This document shows, piece by piece, positions 26,731 through 35,314 of a DNA stretch of 36,522 nucleotides. A model generated the notes under the pieces. It searched no databases, was not told where the DNA came from, and saw only the letters and a list, made by a program, of their open reading frames with translations. The stretch is from assembly GCA_016930215.1 (NCBI GenBank), contig JAFGHH010000277.1, positions 1-36,522 of the forward strand, given 5' to 3'. The DNA is from Deltaproteobacteria bacterium (GTDB taxonomy: Bacteria; Myxococcota_A; Polyangia; DRWM01; JAAZOP01). The translations under genes and the position numbers were made by a program. Every line of letters starts with the position of its first letter. Positions within the stretch are counted from its first letter, which is position 1.

Positions 26731-28713
26731 CTACGGGGTCGAGGACGCGGCGCCCGCCGCTTCCGCCGCCTGCCGGGCCCAGGCCGCCTCCACGCGGTCG
26801 AGGCGTTCGAGCGCCTCCCGGGCGGCCTCCCGGACCGGCTGGTACGGCGTGCACTCGTCGCGGGTCGCGCCGCTCTCGTCGGAAACCGTCCGGCAGCGCT
26901 CGCCGGCGTCGGGGTCGTCGGGATCGGCGTCCGCCACGCGCTGCAGCCGCTCGCGGGAGGTCGGCGAGGCGATGCGCCCGAGCGCCTCGGCCGCGGCCGC
27001 GCGCACGTCCGGCTCGGGGTCCTCCAGCAGCGGGTGGAGGCGCGCGGCCAACGCGTCGGTCTCCGCGAGCGTGATCACGGTTTCGCAGTCGTGGCCGAAC
27101 GGCGCGATCGCGCGGGCCCACTCGCTGCTGCCCTCGCCGAAACCGAAGCCGCGCAGGACGCACGGGTCGCCGTACGGCCGCTCGGCGGCCGCGCCGAGCG
27201 CGCGAAGGGCCCGGACCCGGACCGCCGTGCGACCCGTCGCCAGCAGCTCGAACAACGCCGGCACCGCCTCGCGGCCCGACGCGTCGGCCAGCCCTTCGAC
27301 GGCCCAGACGCGCCGGTCCCAGGCCTCGGGGCCACGGGCGGCCAGGCGTTCGAGCGCCGGTCCCGCGAGCGCGGCGGGGACCGCGCGCAGCGCCGCCTCC
27401 AGCTCCTCGGCGGGAGCGTCGCGGTTCGCCGTGACCAGCGCGCCGCGGTAGAGGCGCGCGACGTCGAAGCCCGCGTCGGCCAGCGTTCGTGGGCCGTAGT
27501 CGGTCCCCCTCCATGACCCGGCGTCGCCGTCCACCGCGATCAGCCGCTCGGCGACCGCCGCGTTCGGACGGCCGGCGAGCTCCGCGGCGCGGATCGCCCC
27601 CTCGACCTGCCGTTGCCAGCGGTAGTCGACGCTGGTGCCGCACGCGCCGCCGCCGGGCCGGGCCCGGCGGTACAGCGCCTCGGCCAGCCCGAAGTCGCCG
27701 GTCGCTTCGGCGGCCCGCGCCACGTCGCGCATCGCGTACGACCAGCTCGCGCCGCCCCAGGCGTACGACGACTCCTCCTCCGTGCGGATCGGCCCCGGGT
27801 AGCCGAGACTCTCGAGATACGCCACGCCGGTGCGCACGACGGCGCCGAGGTCGCCGGCGTGCTTCGCCTCGTCGAGCGCCCGAGCCAGGTTCTCGCGGGC
27901 CGGGTCCGGCTCGCCGGGTCGCGCGAACGAGCCGCGCCCGGCTTCCTCGAACACGCCGACCTCCGCTCCCGCGTCGCAGACCGCGGCGAGGAAGTACGCC
28001 AGATCGTCCAACTCCGCGTCGGTCGCCGCCTCGGCGACGAACGCCCCGTCGCGGATGCGCAGCACGCCGAAGCCGCCCAGCCCCGCGCGCACCGCGGCGA
28101 CCTGTTCCGCCGTCGGCGGAGCCGGCGGATGCTCCGCCCGACCCGCCGTCCAGGCGCGCTCGAGGATCCGCTCCAGCGTGAGGCCGGCGCGCCAGACGTG
28201 CCGGGCGTCCAGACGTAGCAGGAGGGGCAGGGCGGCCGGCGTGCCGGACTCGCCCAGCAGCGTCAACAGCAGCTCGAGCACGTACCGGTCCGGACGCGCC
28301 AGCATCCCGCCGCTCACCGCGAAGTCCTCGCAGGCCTCCGTCGCTGCCAGGCAGTCCGCCAGCAACTCCGCCAGCGTGCGCAAGATCTCGTCCTCGACCA
28401 GACCGACCGCGGCGGCGCGCGCCAGGTCCTCCTCGCGCGTCGAGGCCGTGCCCTGGATCCGGGCGGCATCGATCATCCGGGACACGCGCTCGAGCGCCGT
28501 CTCCCCGTCCGGAACCGCCGATGCGCCGGCGGTGTCGCTCGGGCCGGACGACTCGACCGGTGCGGGGCGCGGACAGCCGAACAGCAGCGGCAAGGCGAGC
28601 CAGGCGAGCCCTCGGCCGCCCGCGCGCCCGATTCGCCGCCGAGGCGGACGGACGGTGGCCGGGAACGCGCGGCGTTCCGGCGTCGGTTCGAGCTTCCTCT
28701 CGAGGCTGGTCAC
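26731..28713 (-). CDS. HEAT-repeat lipoprotein, 660 aa
   Basis: The GTG start has GGGAG eight bases upstream. A long basic N-region (35 residues, many Arg) precedes the hydrophobic LAWLALPLLFGC, with Cys47 as probable lipid site (LFGC). The mature protein is nearly all alpha-helical. HEAT-type repeats are clearest near the end: AVPALFELLATGRTAVRVRALRALG (in two adjoining pieces) and LAARLHPLLEDPEPDVRAAAAEALGRI. TPR-like helical pairs fill the middle (TGDFGLAEALYRRARPGG). Such solenoids bind other proteins; no enzyme motif is seen. Some Cys in the C-terminal loops (DPCVLRG, HDCETV, ERCRTV, DECTPY) could form disulfides, as expected outside the cytoplasm. The gene is convergent with the giant regulator (33 bases between stops) and divergent from the steroid-reductase-family gene. 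The unusually long basic N-region leaves the exact start a little uncertain. Confidence 0.8.
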   Translation of the reverse strand: MTSLERKLEPTPERRAFPATVRPPRRRIGRAGGRGLAWLALPLLFGCPRPAPVESSGPSDTAGASAVPDGETALERVSRMIDAARIQGTASTREEDLARAAAVGLVEDEILRTLAELLADCLAATEACEDFAVSGGMLARPDRYVLELLLTLLGESGTPAALPLLLRLDARHVWRAGLTLERILERAWTAGRAEHPPAPPTAEQVAAVRAGLGGFGVLRIRDGAFVAEAATDAELDDLAYFLAAVCDAGAEVGVFEEAGRGSFARPGEPDPARENLARALDEAKHAGDLGAVVRTGVAYLESLGYPGPIRTEEESSYAWGGASWSYAMRDVARAAEATGDFGLAEALYRRARPGGGACGTSVDYRWQRQVEGAIRAAELAGRPNAAVAERLIAVDGDAGSWRGTDYGPRTLADAGFDVARLYRGALVTANRDAPAEELEAALRAVPAALAGPALERLAARGPEAWDRRVWAVEGLADASGREAVPALFELLATGRTAVRVRALRALGAAAERPYGDPCVLRGFGFGEGSSEWARAIAPFGHDCETVITLAETDALAARLHPLLEDPEPDVRAAAAEALGRIASPTSRERLQRVADADPDDPDAGERCRTVSDESGATRDECTPYQPVREAAREALERLDRVEAAWARQAAEAAGAASSTP

Positions 28714-28859
28714 GCGGCGGCTCCCTTCCCCCGGCGCCCCCGTCCGGCGCGGCCGCTCCGACGCCGCCGCGCGGCTCCGGTTCCCGACGCAGTAGGCGAC
28801 GGCGCCGACGGGGAGTCAAGCGCCGCGCGCGAAACGGGCCGACCGGGCCGTGGGTGCGC

Positions 28860-28865
28860 TAGAAT
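28860..28865 (+). promoter_or_regulatory. -10 element of a probable leaderless promoter
   Basis: TAGAAT (five of six to TATAAT) lies nine bases before the ATG at 28875, which has no Shine-Dalgarno sequence. No good -35 is visible. Confidence 0.4.
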
Positions 28866-28874
28866 GCCGCCCCG

Positions 28875-29465
28875 ATGGCCGAGGCGCGGTTCCACGAGCT
28901 GTTGACCTGGGCGATGCTCGTCGTCGCGGCCGGCGCGCTCGCGCTGCTCGGCTTGTGGATGTTCCACTACGCCTACCGCACGCTGGTCTACCCGTTCATC
29001 CCGCGCACCTCGGCCATGTCGCTGTCGGTCGTCGCGATGGGCTTCGCTCTCAACTGCGGCTTCAGCTACCTCAACGGGCGCTGGCTGTTCGCCCTCGGGC
29101 CCGACCGCGGAACGGAGTGGCTGCTCGACCCGCGATTCCTCGGCGGCGCAGCCCTGTTCCTCGGCGGCTGGACGCTGGCCGTGTCGAGCGACCTGATCCT
29201 GCGGCGGCTGCGGCGGCCCGGCGAGCGCGAGTACCGGCTCCCGCGCGGCGGCGGGTTCCGGCTCGTCACCGCGCCGAACTACCTCGGCGAGCTCACGATG
29301 TGGACCGGCTGGGCGCTCGCCGGCTGGTCGCTCGCCGGAGCCACGATCCTCGCGGTGTCCGCAGCGAACCTCGTGCCGCGCGCGGCGCGCAACCACCGCT
29401 GGTACCGCGAGCGGTTCGCCGACTGCCCCGCGGAACGACGTCGACTGTTGCCGTGGATCTGGTAG
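28875..29465 (+). CDS. Steroid 5-alpha-reductase/DUF1295-family membrane protein, 196 aa
   Basis: Four or five membrane helices (LLTWAMLVVAAGALALLGLWMF; SLSVVAMGFALNCGFSYL; FLGGAALFLGGWTLAVSS; WTGWALAGWSLAGATILAV) and the C-terminal family signature APNYLGELTMWTGWALAGWS, followed by NHRWYRERFAD. This matches the C-terminal half of the 3-oxo-5-alpha-steroid 4-dehydrogenase (SRD5A) family, whose members use NADPH to reduce an enone double bond; close relatives include isoprenylcysteine methyltransferase-like proteins. At 196 residues it is shorter than SRD5A1 (about 260), lacking helices at the N-terminus. The substrate cannot be told: steroids, polyprenols or other lipids are possible. A -10-like TAGAAT sits nine bases before the ATG. 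The small lipoprotein gene follows after 48 bases. Confidence 0.82.
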   Translation: MAEARFHELLTWAMLVVAAGALALLGLWMFHYAYRTLVYPFIPRTSAMSLSVVAMGFALNCGFSYLNGRWLFALGPDRGTEWLLDPRFLGGAALFLGGWTLAVSSDLILRRLRRPGEREYRLPRGGGFRLVTAPNYLGELTMWTGWALAGWSLAGATILAVSAANLVPRAARNHRWYRERFADCPAERRRLLPWIW

Positions 29466-29513
29466 ATCGCTTCCGGGAAACGGGCGGCGCTCGCCCGCAC
29501 GGGAGGTGACGGG

Positions 29514-29930
29514 ATGATCGGTCGGTGGATCAAGCTGTTCGGGACATTGCGGCCCTGGATGGTCGCGGTCGCGGTCGCCGCCGCGCCGCTGACGGGATGC
29601 AGCAAGGACGGCGCGGCGCGGGCGGGCGGCGAGGCCGGGGCGCCCTGCGAGCCGACGACGGTCTACGGGCCGCCGATCTGCAGGACCGACGAGGACTGCC
29701 GCGGGCCGGGACAGGAGGGGTGGATCTGCAGCCCCGAGCCGATGACCTTCGACGACGGCTGCGGGAAGATGGTCGAGTGGGGTCGGGTCTGCCTGGCCGG
29801 ATCCGCGGCGGGCGCCGCCGCATCCGGAGGGCCCGCGCCGTCGCCGCCGTCCGGCGGCCCGTGGCCCGCGGCCCGCACCGACCTGCCCCCGCCGCTCCCG
29901 TTACGGGACGTCGGGCCGTCCGAGGAGTGA
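29514..29930 (+). CDS. Small Cys-containing lipoprotein, 138 aa
   Basis: GGGAGGTGACGGG precedes the ATG. The signal sequence ends in APLTGC with a standard lipobox (LTGC, Cys29). The mature part has six further Cys (GAPCEP, PICRTDEDCRG, WICSPE, DGCGKM, RVCLAG), a small disulfide domain of about 60 residues (roughly 43-95) resembling one unit of the Cys-rich proteins elsewhere in this window. A Pro/Gly/Ala-rich disordered tail follows. The function is unknown. It lies 48 bases after the membrane reductase gene and 98 bases before the porin gene. Confidence 0.78.
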   Translation: MIGRWIKLFGTLRPWMVAVAVAAAPLTGCSKDGAARAGGEAGAPCEPTTVYGPPICRTDEDCRGPGQEGWICSPEPMTFDDGCGKMVEWGRVCLAGSAAGAAASGGPAPSPPSGGPWPAARTDLPPPLPLRDVGPSEE

Positions 29931-29942
29931 GGACGAGGGAGG

Positions 29943-29970
29943 TTCCCGCTTCCCGTCCCGTGGGTATGGT
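29943..29970 (+). promoter_or_regulatory. Weak promoter candidate before the porin gene
   Basis: TATGGT (29965-29970, four of six) with TTCCCG (29943-29948) 16 bases upstream. The -35 is poor. The leader would be about 50 bases and ends in a strong ribosome site. Confidence 0.3.
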
Positions 29971-30028
29971 GCGGGTCCGCTTGCGCCCGGGTCGCGTTCC
30001 CGCGAGAATCCGGGCCGGAGGGTGAGAG

Positions 30029-31567
30029 ATGCGACGATTCGACGGATGGCTCGTGCTGGCGGTTCTCGGAGCGGTCTCGGCGACGGCGGCGGCGCAACCG
30101 GCGGAGGAGCCGGCGAGCGGGGCGACGGAAGAGGCGACGGCGGGGACGGCCGAGGAAGCAGCGACCGGAACCACGGCGGCAACCGGCGAACCCGGGGCCT
30201 CGGCGACGCCGACCGAGGCGGCGCCGGGCGATGTCGTCGCCCCGTTCACCGGGGCGTCGATTTCGGAGGACGCGGCACCGCGGCCGCCGACGGAGCCGGA
30301 GGTCCGGCACCAGGCGAACCCGTTCGTGCGCTCCGGGCAGGGGCAGCGGGTGCTCGACCGGGAGAGCCCGGCCGCGACGCAGGTCTCGGCCTCGGGCGAG
30401 GACGAGGGGGCGCCGGTGCCGAGCGCCCCGTTGCCGGAGGAAGGCGACGTCGCCGCAGCGCAGGTCCGGCCGGGGTCGGGGGCCGGCGCCGCGGCGGATG
30501 CGGGCGACTGGCTCGCGCGGCTGGAGGAGGTGTCCGAGGACACGCCGCTGGTGCAGCTCGTCGCCGGGCCGCTGGTGCTCGCGCCGGTCGGGATGTTCCA
30601 GCTGCTCGGCGTGCCGTGGCAGGGGGAGGCGGCCCGCTTGGCCGCGGGGGACCTCGTGAACGAGGAGGGGTTCCGGTTCCGTCGGGCGCGCATCGGGCTC
30701 TTGGGCTGGGGTCCGTGGAACCTCAGTCTCGAGGTGCTGGCGGAGTTCGACGAGCACGGGGCGGAGCTGGAGGACCTCAATCTGAGCTGGGCACCGTACG
30801 ACGCGCTGGTGCTCTCGGCCGGGTCGTCGAAAACTCCCTTCTCCGCCTCGCTGCTGACGCCGGCGATGTTCCAGACCTTCCTCGACCGGCCGTGGGGGGT
30901 CGATGGCGAGACCGACGACGGGCAACAGGTCGGCATCGCACCGGGGCGGATGCTGGGGGCCTGGATCTCCGGGCGCTGGAGCGTGCTCGGCTGGAAAGCC
31001 GGCGTGTACAACGGCAACCCGGACTACTTCACCGGCAACAACACCTCCGGCATGCTGTACGGCGGTCGCGTCGAGGTCTACCCGCTGGGCGACCTGCCGG
31101 AGGGGCAGCTGCAGGTCGAGGGGGGCGAGCCGCGACTCCGGATCGGCGCCGCCTACTACTTCAACGACGACGCGGCGGGAAACACGCACGCCGCCGAGGG
31201 CGACGCGAAGTTCCGCTGGCTCGGCCTGACGGTGGAGGGCGAGTTCCTCTGGAGCACCTTCGCCCTGGCCGCCGACCCCTCGCGGCCGCCCGACACCGCG
31301 GGGGACATCGACCGGATGGCGTACTACGTCCAGGCCGGCTACCTGTTGTACGAGGACTGGGTCGACCTGGCGGTGCGGTTCGACTCGTTCGAGCTGAACG
31401 ACGGCATCGACGACTTCAACGACCGCTGGTCGATCGGCGCCGTGGCGACGCTGTTCCTGCTGCGCAACCGGATCAAGGTGCAGCTGGAGTACATGCACCA
31501 CCAGGAGTGGGCCGGCCCGCAGGTGCCGAACGACCACGTGGCCCTGCAACTGCAGGGGAGGTTTTGA
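30029..31567 (+). CDS. Phosphate-selective-porin (OprO/OprP)-like outer-membrane protein, 512 aa
   Basis: GGAGGGTGAGAG precedes the ATG, and a signal peptide ends in ATAAAQ (about residue 23). Residues 24-165 are a long Ala/Glu/Pro/Thr-rich region unusual for porins. The barrel begins near residue 205: FRFRRARIGLLG, WNLSLEVLAEFDEHG, LNLSWAPYDALVLSAGSSKTPFS, MFQTFLDRP, WKAGVYNGNPDYF. These are the landmarks of the Porin_O_P family (FxxRRxR, GxxKxPFS, GVxNG). The protein ends in Phe (LQLQGRF), the usual outer-membrane insertion signal. Family members pass phosphate, polyphosphate or other anions, but the specificity of this one is inferred only. It is followed after 75 bases by the PHP-domain lipoprotein gene, which would fit uptake of phosphate released outside the cell. 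Confidence 0.82.
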   Translation: MRRFDGWLVLAVLGAVSATAAAQPAEEPASGATEEATAGTAEEAATGTTAATGEPGASATPTEAAPGDVVAPFTGASISEDAAPRPPTEPEVRHQANPFVRSGQGQRVLDRESPAATQVSASGEDEGAPVPSAPLPEEGDVAAAQVRPGSGAGAAADAGDWLARLEEVSEDTPLVQLVAGPLVLAPVGMFQLLGVPWQGEAARLAAGDLVNEEGFRFRRARIGLLGWGPWNLSLEVLAEFDEHGAELEDLNLSWAPYDALVLSAGSSKTPFSASLLTPAMFQTFLDRPWGVDGETDDGQQVGIAPGRMLGAWISGRWSVLGWKAGVYNGNPDYFTGNNTSGMLYGGRVEVYPLGDLPEGQLQVEGGEPRLRIGAAYYFNDDAAGNTHAAEGDAKFRWLGLTVEGEFLWSTFALAADPSRPPDTAGDIDRMAYYVQAGYLLYEDWVDLAVRFDSFELNDGIDDFNDRWSIGAVATLFLLRNRIKVQLEYMHHQEWAGPQVPNDHVALQLQGRF

Positions 31568-31642
31568 CCCGTGACCCGCCGTGCTGAATCGGCACCCTTC
31601 CGCGAGGTGACGGCCGGACGCCGCCGGCGGGAGGCTGCCAAC

Positions 31643-34600
31643 ATGCGCCGGCCGTGGCCGCGAGGGGCGTCGTGGCTCCTGCTGCTGTCGCTCGCCGCCT
31701 GCTCGAGCGGCGAGACGGCGGAGCGGGCGCGGGCGTTCCGCCTCACCTCGCGGGTCCAGGCGATCGGGGGCCCGGCGGCGATCGCCGAGGTCGGCGACTA
31801 CCTGCTGGAGAACGGCGTGATCCGCGTCGCGGTCCTGCAGGAGGGCAACTCGCCGGGCCCCGGCATGTTCGGCGGCTCGCTGGTCGACATCGATCTGGTC
31901 CGGCACGACGGCATGCACCGGCCCGGCCGCGGCCTGGACGCGTTCGCCGAGCTGATGCCGATGGTCAACCTGATGGTGCCGGGGTACCGCGACGACCCGC
32001 GCCGCCGCTCGCACTTCGAGACGCTGTCGGTGGAGCTCGCCGCGGACGGCGGCGAAGCCGAGTGCCCGGTCGAGGGCGGCGCGCGCGGCTGCGCGGCGCT
32101 CGTCGTGCACGGCAAGGGCGACCGACTCGTCGAGGCGCTCGGGATGATCGAGCAGCTCCAGGTGCGGATGAACATGTCGTTCGAGACGACCTACCTGCTC
32201 GAGCCCGGCAACGACTACGTCCTGGTCCGCACCGACCTGTACATCGACAACCGCTGGGTCGATTCCACGGACGCCTACGAAATGCCCACCGTGCGGCCGT
32301 TCGTCGAGGACGGCCTGGGCGTGCTGGACGTGCTGGTGGGGGACGCGCTGCTGCCTCCGGAGGAGCCGAAGATCTGGCAGCCCGGCTTCCTGGCCGGCGA
32401 CTTCCTGCTGATGGGGAAGAAGGTGAAGATCTTCGCCGCCGGCTCGGGCTACGACTTCCCGAACCAGTTCCAACGCCTGTTCGACCAGGGACGCGACCTG
32501 CTCGGCTCGCCCCAGGCGGTCGACTCCCTGGTCGGCGTCGGCGACGGCGTGTCCTACGCCTACGGCTCGCTCGACGGGCCGACGATCATCCCGATCTTCA
32601 CCGGGGAGTTCACCGGCGCCTTCACCCACGGACTGCGCTGCGCGAACGAGGACGCCGCCTGCCTCGCGGCGGAGGCGCGGCCGCTGCGCTACGAGCGGAT
32701 CCTGACCGTCGGGCGCGGCGACGTCGCCTCGGCGCTGGCGCCGCTGTACCGCCTGCGCCGGACCGCCGTCGGGACGGTCTCCGGGTGGGTCTACGACCCG
32801 CGCACCGCGGCGCCCGTGTCGGGCGCGGAGGTGCTCGTGCTGGCCGACCCGTGGGCGACCGAGCCGGACCACGAGTTCCCGGCACGGGCCGAGCGGCTGC
32901 TGGAGCTGCTCGAGACCGAGACGGGGAGCCCGCAGGTGGTGACGGCGTTCGGCAGCGACCTGGCGGACGACCCGGTACCGGACGGCTCGTTCGGCGGCCC
33001 GATCCCGCGCGGGGCCTACTTCGCCGTCGTGCGGGCGCCGGGCCGGGGCCTGTCCGTGCCCGTGCGGTTCACGGTCAACGCCGGCGGCACGACCGAATTG
33101 TCGCTGGCGGCGGGGCATCCCGGCCGGGTCGACTTCGAAGTCTACGACGGGACGGGCTCGCCCTCGCCGGCCAAGCTGACGTTCGTCGGGCCGATCGAGC
33201 CCGACGCGCCGTGCGGGCCGGGGGCGGCGATTCCACACCTCACCGCGCAGAGCTCCGCGCGGCCGCTCGTGCTCGGCGGCGGCGAGATCGGCAACCGCAT
33301 CGCGGCATTGGCCTTCACCGCCGACGGCAAGGGCAGCCTGGAGCTCGAGCCGGGCCGCTACGACCTGTGGGTCTCGCGCGGCTTCGAGCATTCGATCCAC
33401 CGCCAGTGCCTCGACGTGCCGCCGTACGCCGCCGCCCGCGTCACCGCCGCCGTGCGCCGCGAGGTCGACACCACGGGCTGGATCTCGGGCGACTTCCACA
33501 TGCACGGCGTGAACTCGTACGACGCCGACACGACCTACGAGCGGCGGGCGGTCTCGGCGGTCGCCGAGGACGTGCAGGTGATCGCACTCACCGACCACGA
33601 CGTGATCACCGACCCCGGGCGTTCGGTCGAGGCCCTCGGGTTGCGGCACCGGCTGCTGGCGGACGTGGGCGAGGAGGTGACGCCGATCGAGACCGGGCAC
33701 ATCATCGGGTTCCCGCTGCGCTACGACGAGCGGGCGCCGGAGCACGGGGCGCTGGACTGGACGCGGCGGGACTTCTGCCTGGCCGAGCCCGCCGCGCCGG
33801 ACTGCAACCACGAGGGCACCGAAGGCTACGTGCTGCCGCTGCGGCCGCAGGAGGTGTTCGACCGGCTGCGGGCGCTCGGGCCGTACGGTCCCGGCGGCGT
33901 GCTGGTCTTCGCCCCGCATCCGCGCGACGGGTTCTTCGGGCTGTTCGACCAGTTCGGGCTGAACCACTTCGACCTGTCCTGGAACTCCCCGGGGTTGATC
34001 CGCGGGCAGCACCCGCTGCTGCGGCCCGAGCACTTCTCCTGGGACTTCGACGCGCTGGAGCTGTTCAACAGCAAGCGGCCGGAGATGATCCGCACGCCGA
34101 CGGCGGGGGAGATCTCGAGCTTCGCGCACGACCTGCAGACGCTGCGCGACGCGCGGGCGCCCGAGCGCGACGTGGCCGACCTGCACCGGGCCTACATGAC
34201 CGACGTCCTGACCCGGACCCTGGGCGAGCAGCGGGCGCTGCGCTTCGACTTCGCCCCGCAGTGCCTGACCGCCGCACACTGCGGCGAAGGCGAGATGTGC
34301 GATCCGCAGCGGCAGCGCTGCGTCCCGGAGGGGGCGACCTGCACGACGGACGGCGAGTGCCCGCGCGGCCAGTCGTGCGAGTTCGGCGTGCGGCCGTACC
34401 GCTGCACCGACGAATGCGCCGACGACACCGACTGCCGGCTCGACCACCTCTGCGACACCTCCGGAGACCGCGCGCGCTGCGTGCGCCGCGCCTGCGCGGT
34501 CACCGAGAACCCCGACTACCCGTGCGCGCAGAGCGGCGCCCCGGTCCGCATCGGCGTGCTCGACGACTGGTTCCGGCTGCTCAACCACGGCATCGTCAAG

Positions 34601-35284
34601 CCCGGCCTCGGCCACTCCGACAGCCACGTGCTGACCTCGCTCGAGACCGGCTGCCCGCGCAACTGGTTGCGCCTCGACACCGACGACCCGCGCGCCGTGG
34701 ACATCCTCGACGTCGTGGCGGCGGCCAAGGCCGGCAAGGTGATCGCCTCCTACGGCCCGTTCGTCGAGCTGTTCGTGGACGGGCGGCCGATCGGCGACAC
34801 CGTGCGGCTCGAGCCGGGCGACCGGCGGGTCACCGTCGAGGTGCGGGCGCAGTGGCCGTCGTGGTTCGACGTCGACCGGATCGAGGTCTACCGGTCGGGC
34901 GAGCTGCACCCGGAGACCTACGTGCCGACGCACAGCCCGGCGACGTTCTCGTTCGAGGACGAGCTGCCGGTGCGGGCGGACGGGACGGTCGCCGACGCGT
35001 GGTACGCGGCCGTGGCGATGGGGGTCGGGGCGTCGGCACGCTCGCTGTCGCCGGTCTACACGCCCAACCGCCACCCGTACCTCGGGTTCACCCAGGTCGT
35101 CGCCGTGACCTTCGCGTCGATCGACGACCCGCTGATCTCCGCGGTGCTGTCGATGCCGCTGCCGGTCCCGGAACAGGTGGAGGTGCTGCCGTACGGGATC
35201 ACGAACCCGGTGTTCGTCGATGCCGACGGCGTGGAGGGGTTCCAGGGGCCGCTGGGCCCGGCGCCGGCCACCTGGGGCGACTGA
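31643..35284 (+). CDS. PHP-domain (CehA/McbA-type) metallohydrolase lipoprotein with a Cys-rich insertion, 1213 aa
   Basis: ATG 31643 is chosen because GGAGG lies eight bases upstream and the lipoprotein signal begins there (RGASWLLLLSLAAC, Cys20). Residues 30-375 form an uncharacterised beta-rich domain. About 378-410 resembles a carboxypeptidase-regulatory-like fold (GTVSGWVYDPRTAAPVSGAEV). The PHP domain starts near 610: DFHMHG (617-622, HxH motif), LTDHD (649-653), ETGHIIGF, APHPRDGFFG, and finally GHSDSH (990-995). These are metal ligands of PHP phosphoesterases of the CehA/McbA type. Between the PHP motifs, Cys874 to Cys961 are a Cys-rich module (HCGEGEMCDPQRQRC, DGECPRGQSC) like those of the other lipoproteins here. 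A beta-rich tail follows. It probably hydrolyses a phosphate or other ester outside the cell; the substrate is unknown. It lies 75 bases after the porin gene and 30 before the membrane protein gene. Confidence 0.88.
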   Translation: MRRPWPRGASWLLLLSLAACSSGETAERARAFRLTSRVQAIGGPAAIAEVGDYLLENGVIRVAVLQEGNSPGPGMFGGSLVDIDLVRHDGMHRPGRGLDAFAELMPMVNLMVPGYRDDPRRRSHFETLSVELAADGGEAECPVEGGARGCAALVVHGKGDRLVEALGMIEQLQVRMNMSFETTYLLEPGNDYVLVRTDLYIDNRWVDSTDAYEMPTVRPFVEDGLGVLDVLVGDALLPPEEPKIWQPGFLAGDFLLMGKKVKIFAAGSGYDFPNQFQRLFDQGRDLLGSPQAVDSLVGVGDGVSYAYGSLDGPTIIPIFTGEFTGAFTHGLRCANEDAACLAAEARPLRYERILTVGRGDVASALAPLYRLRRTAVGTVSGWVYDPRTAAPVSGAEVLVLADPWATEPDHEFPARAERLLELLETETGSPQVVTAFGSDLADDPVPDGSFGGPIPRGAYFAVVRAPGRGLSVPVRFTVNAGGTTELSLAAGHPGRVDFEVYDGTGSPSPAKLTFVGPIEPDAPCGPGAAIPHLTAQSSARPLVLGGGEIGNRIAALAFTADGKGSLELEPGRYDLWVSRGFEHSIHRQCLDVPPYAAARVTAAVRREVDTTGWISGDFHMHGVNSYDADTTYERRAVSAVAEDVQVIALTDHDVITDPGRSVEALGLRHRLLADVGEEVTPIETGHIIGFPLRYDERAPEHGALDWTRRDFCLAEPAAPDCNHEGTEGYVLPLRPQEVFDRLRALGPYGPGGVLVFAPHPRDGFFGLFDQFGLNHFDLSWNSPGLIRGQHPLLRPEHFSWDFDALELFNSKRPEMIRTPTAGEISSFAHDLQTLRDARAPERDVADLHRAYMTDVLTRTLGEQRALRFDFAPQCLTAAHCGEGEMCDPQRQRCVPEGATCTTDGECPRGQSCEFGVRPYRCTDECADDTDCRLDHLCDTSGDRARCVRRACAVTENPDYPCAQSGAPVRIGVLDDWFRLLNHGIVKPGLGHSDSHVLTSLETGCPRNWLRLDTDDPRAVDILDVVAAAKAGKVIASYGPFVELFVDGRPIGDTVRLEPGDRRVTVEVRAQWPSWFDVDRIEVYRSGELHPETYVPTHSPATFSFEDELPVRADGTVADAWYAAVAMGVGASARSLSPVYTPNRHPYLGFTQVVAVTFASIDDPLISAVLSMPLPVPEQVEVLPYGITNPVFVDADGVEGFQGPLGPAPATWGD

Positions 35285-35314
35285 CGCCCGCCGGTTCGGG
35301 CGGGAAGGAGCCGC

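Noticed and set aside
31571-31642. An upstream ATG extending the PHP-domain protein by 24 residues.
   Set aside because: The extension is Arg-rich, has no ribosome site and would bury the lipoprotein signal; ATG 31643 has GGAGG upstream.
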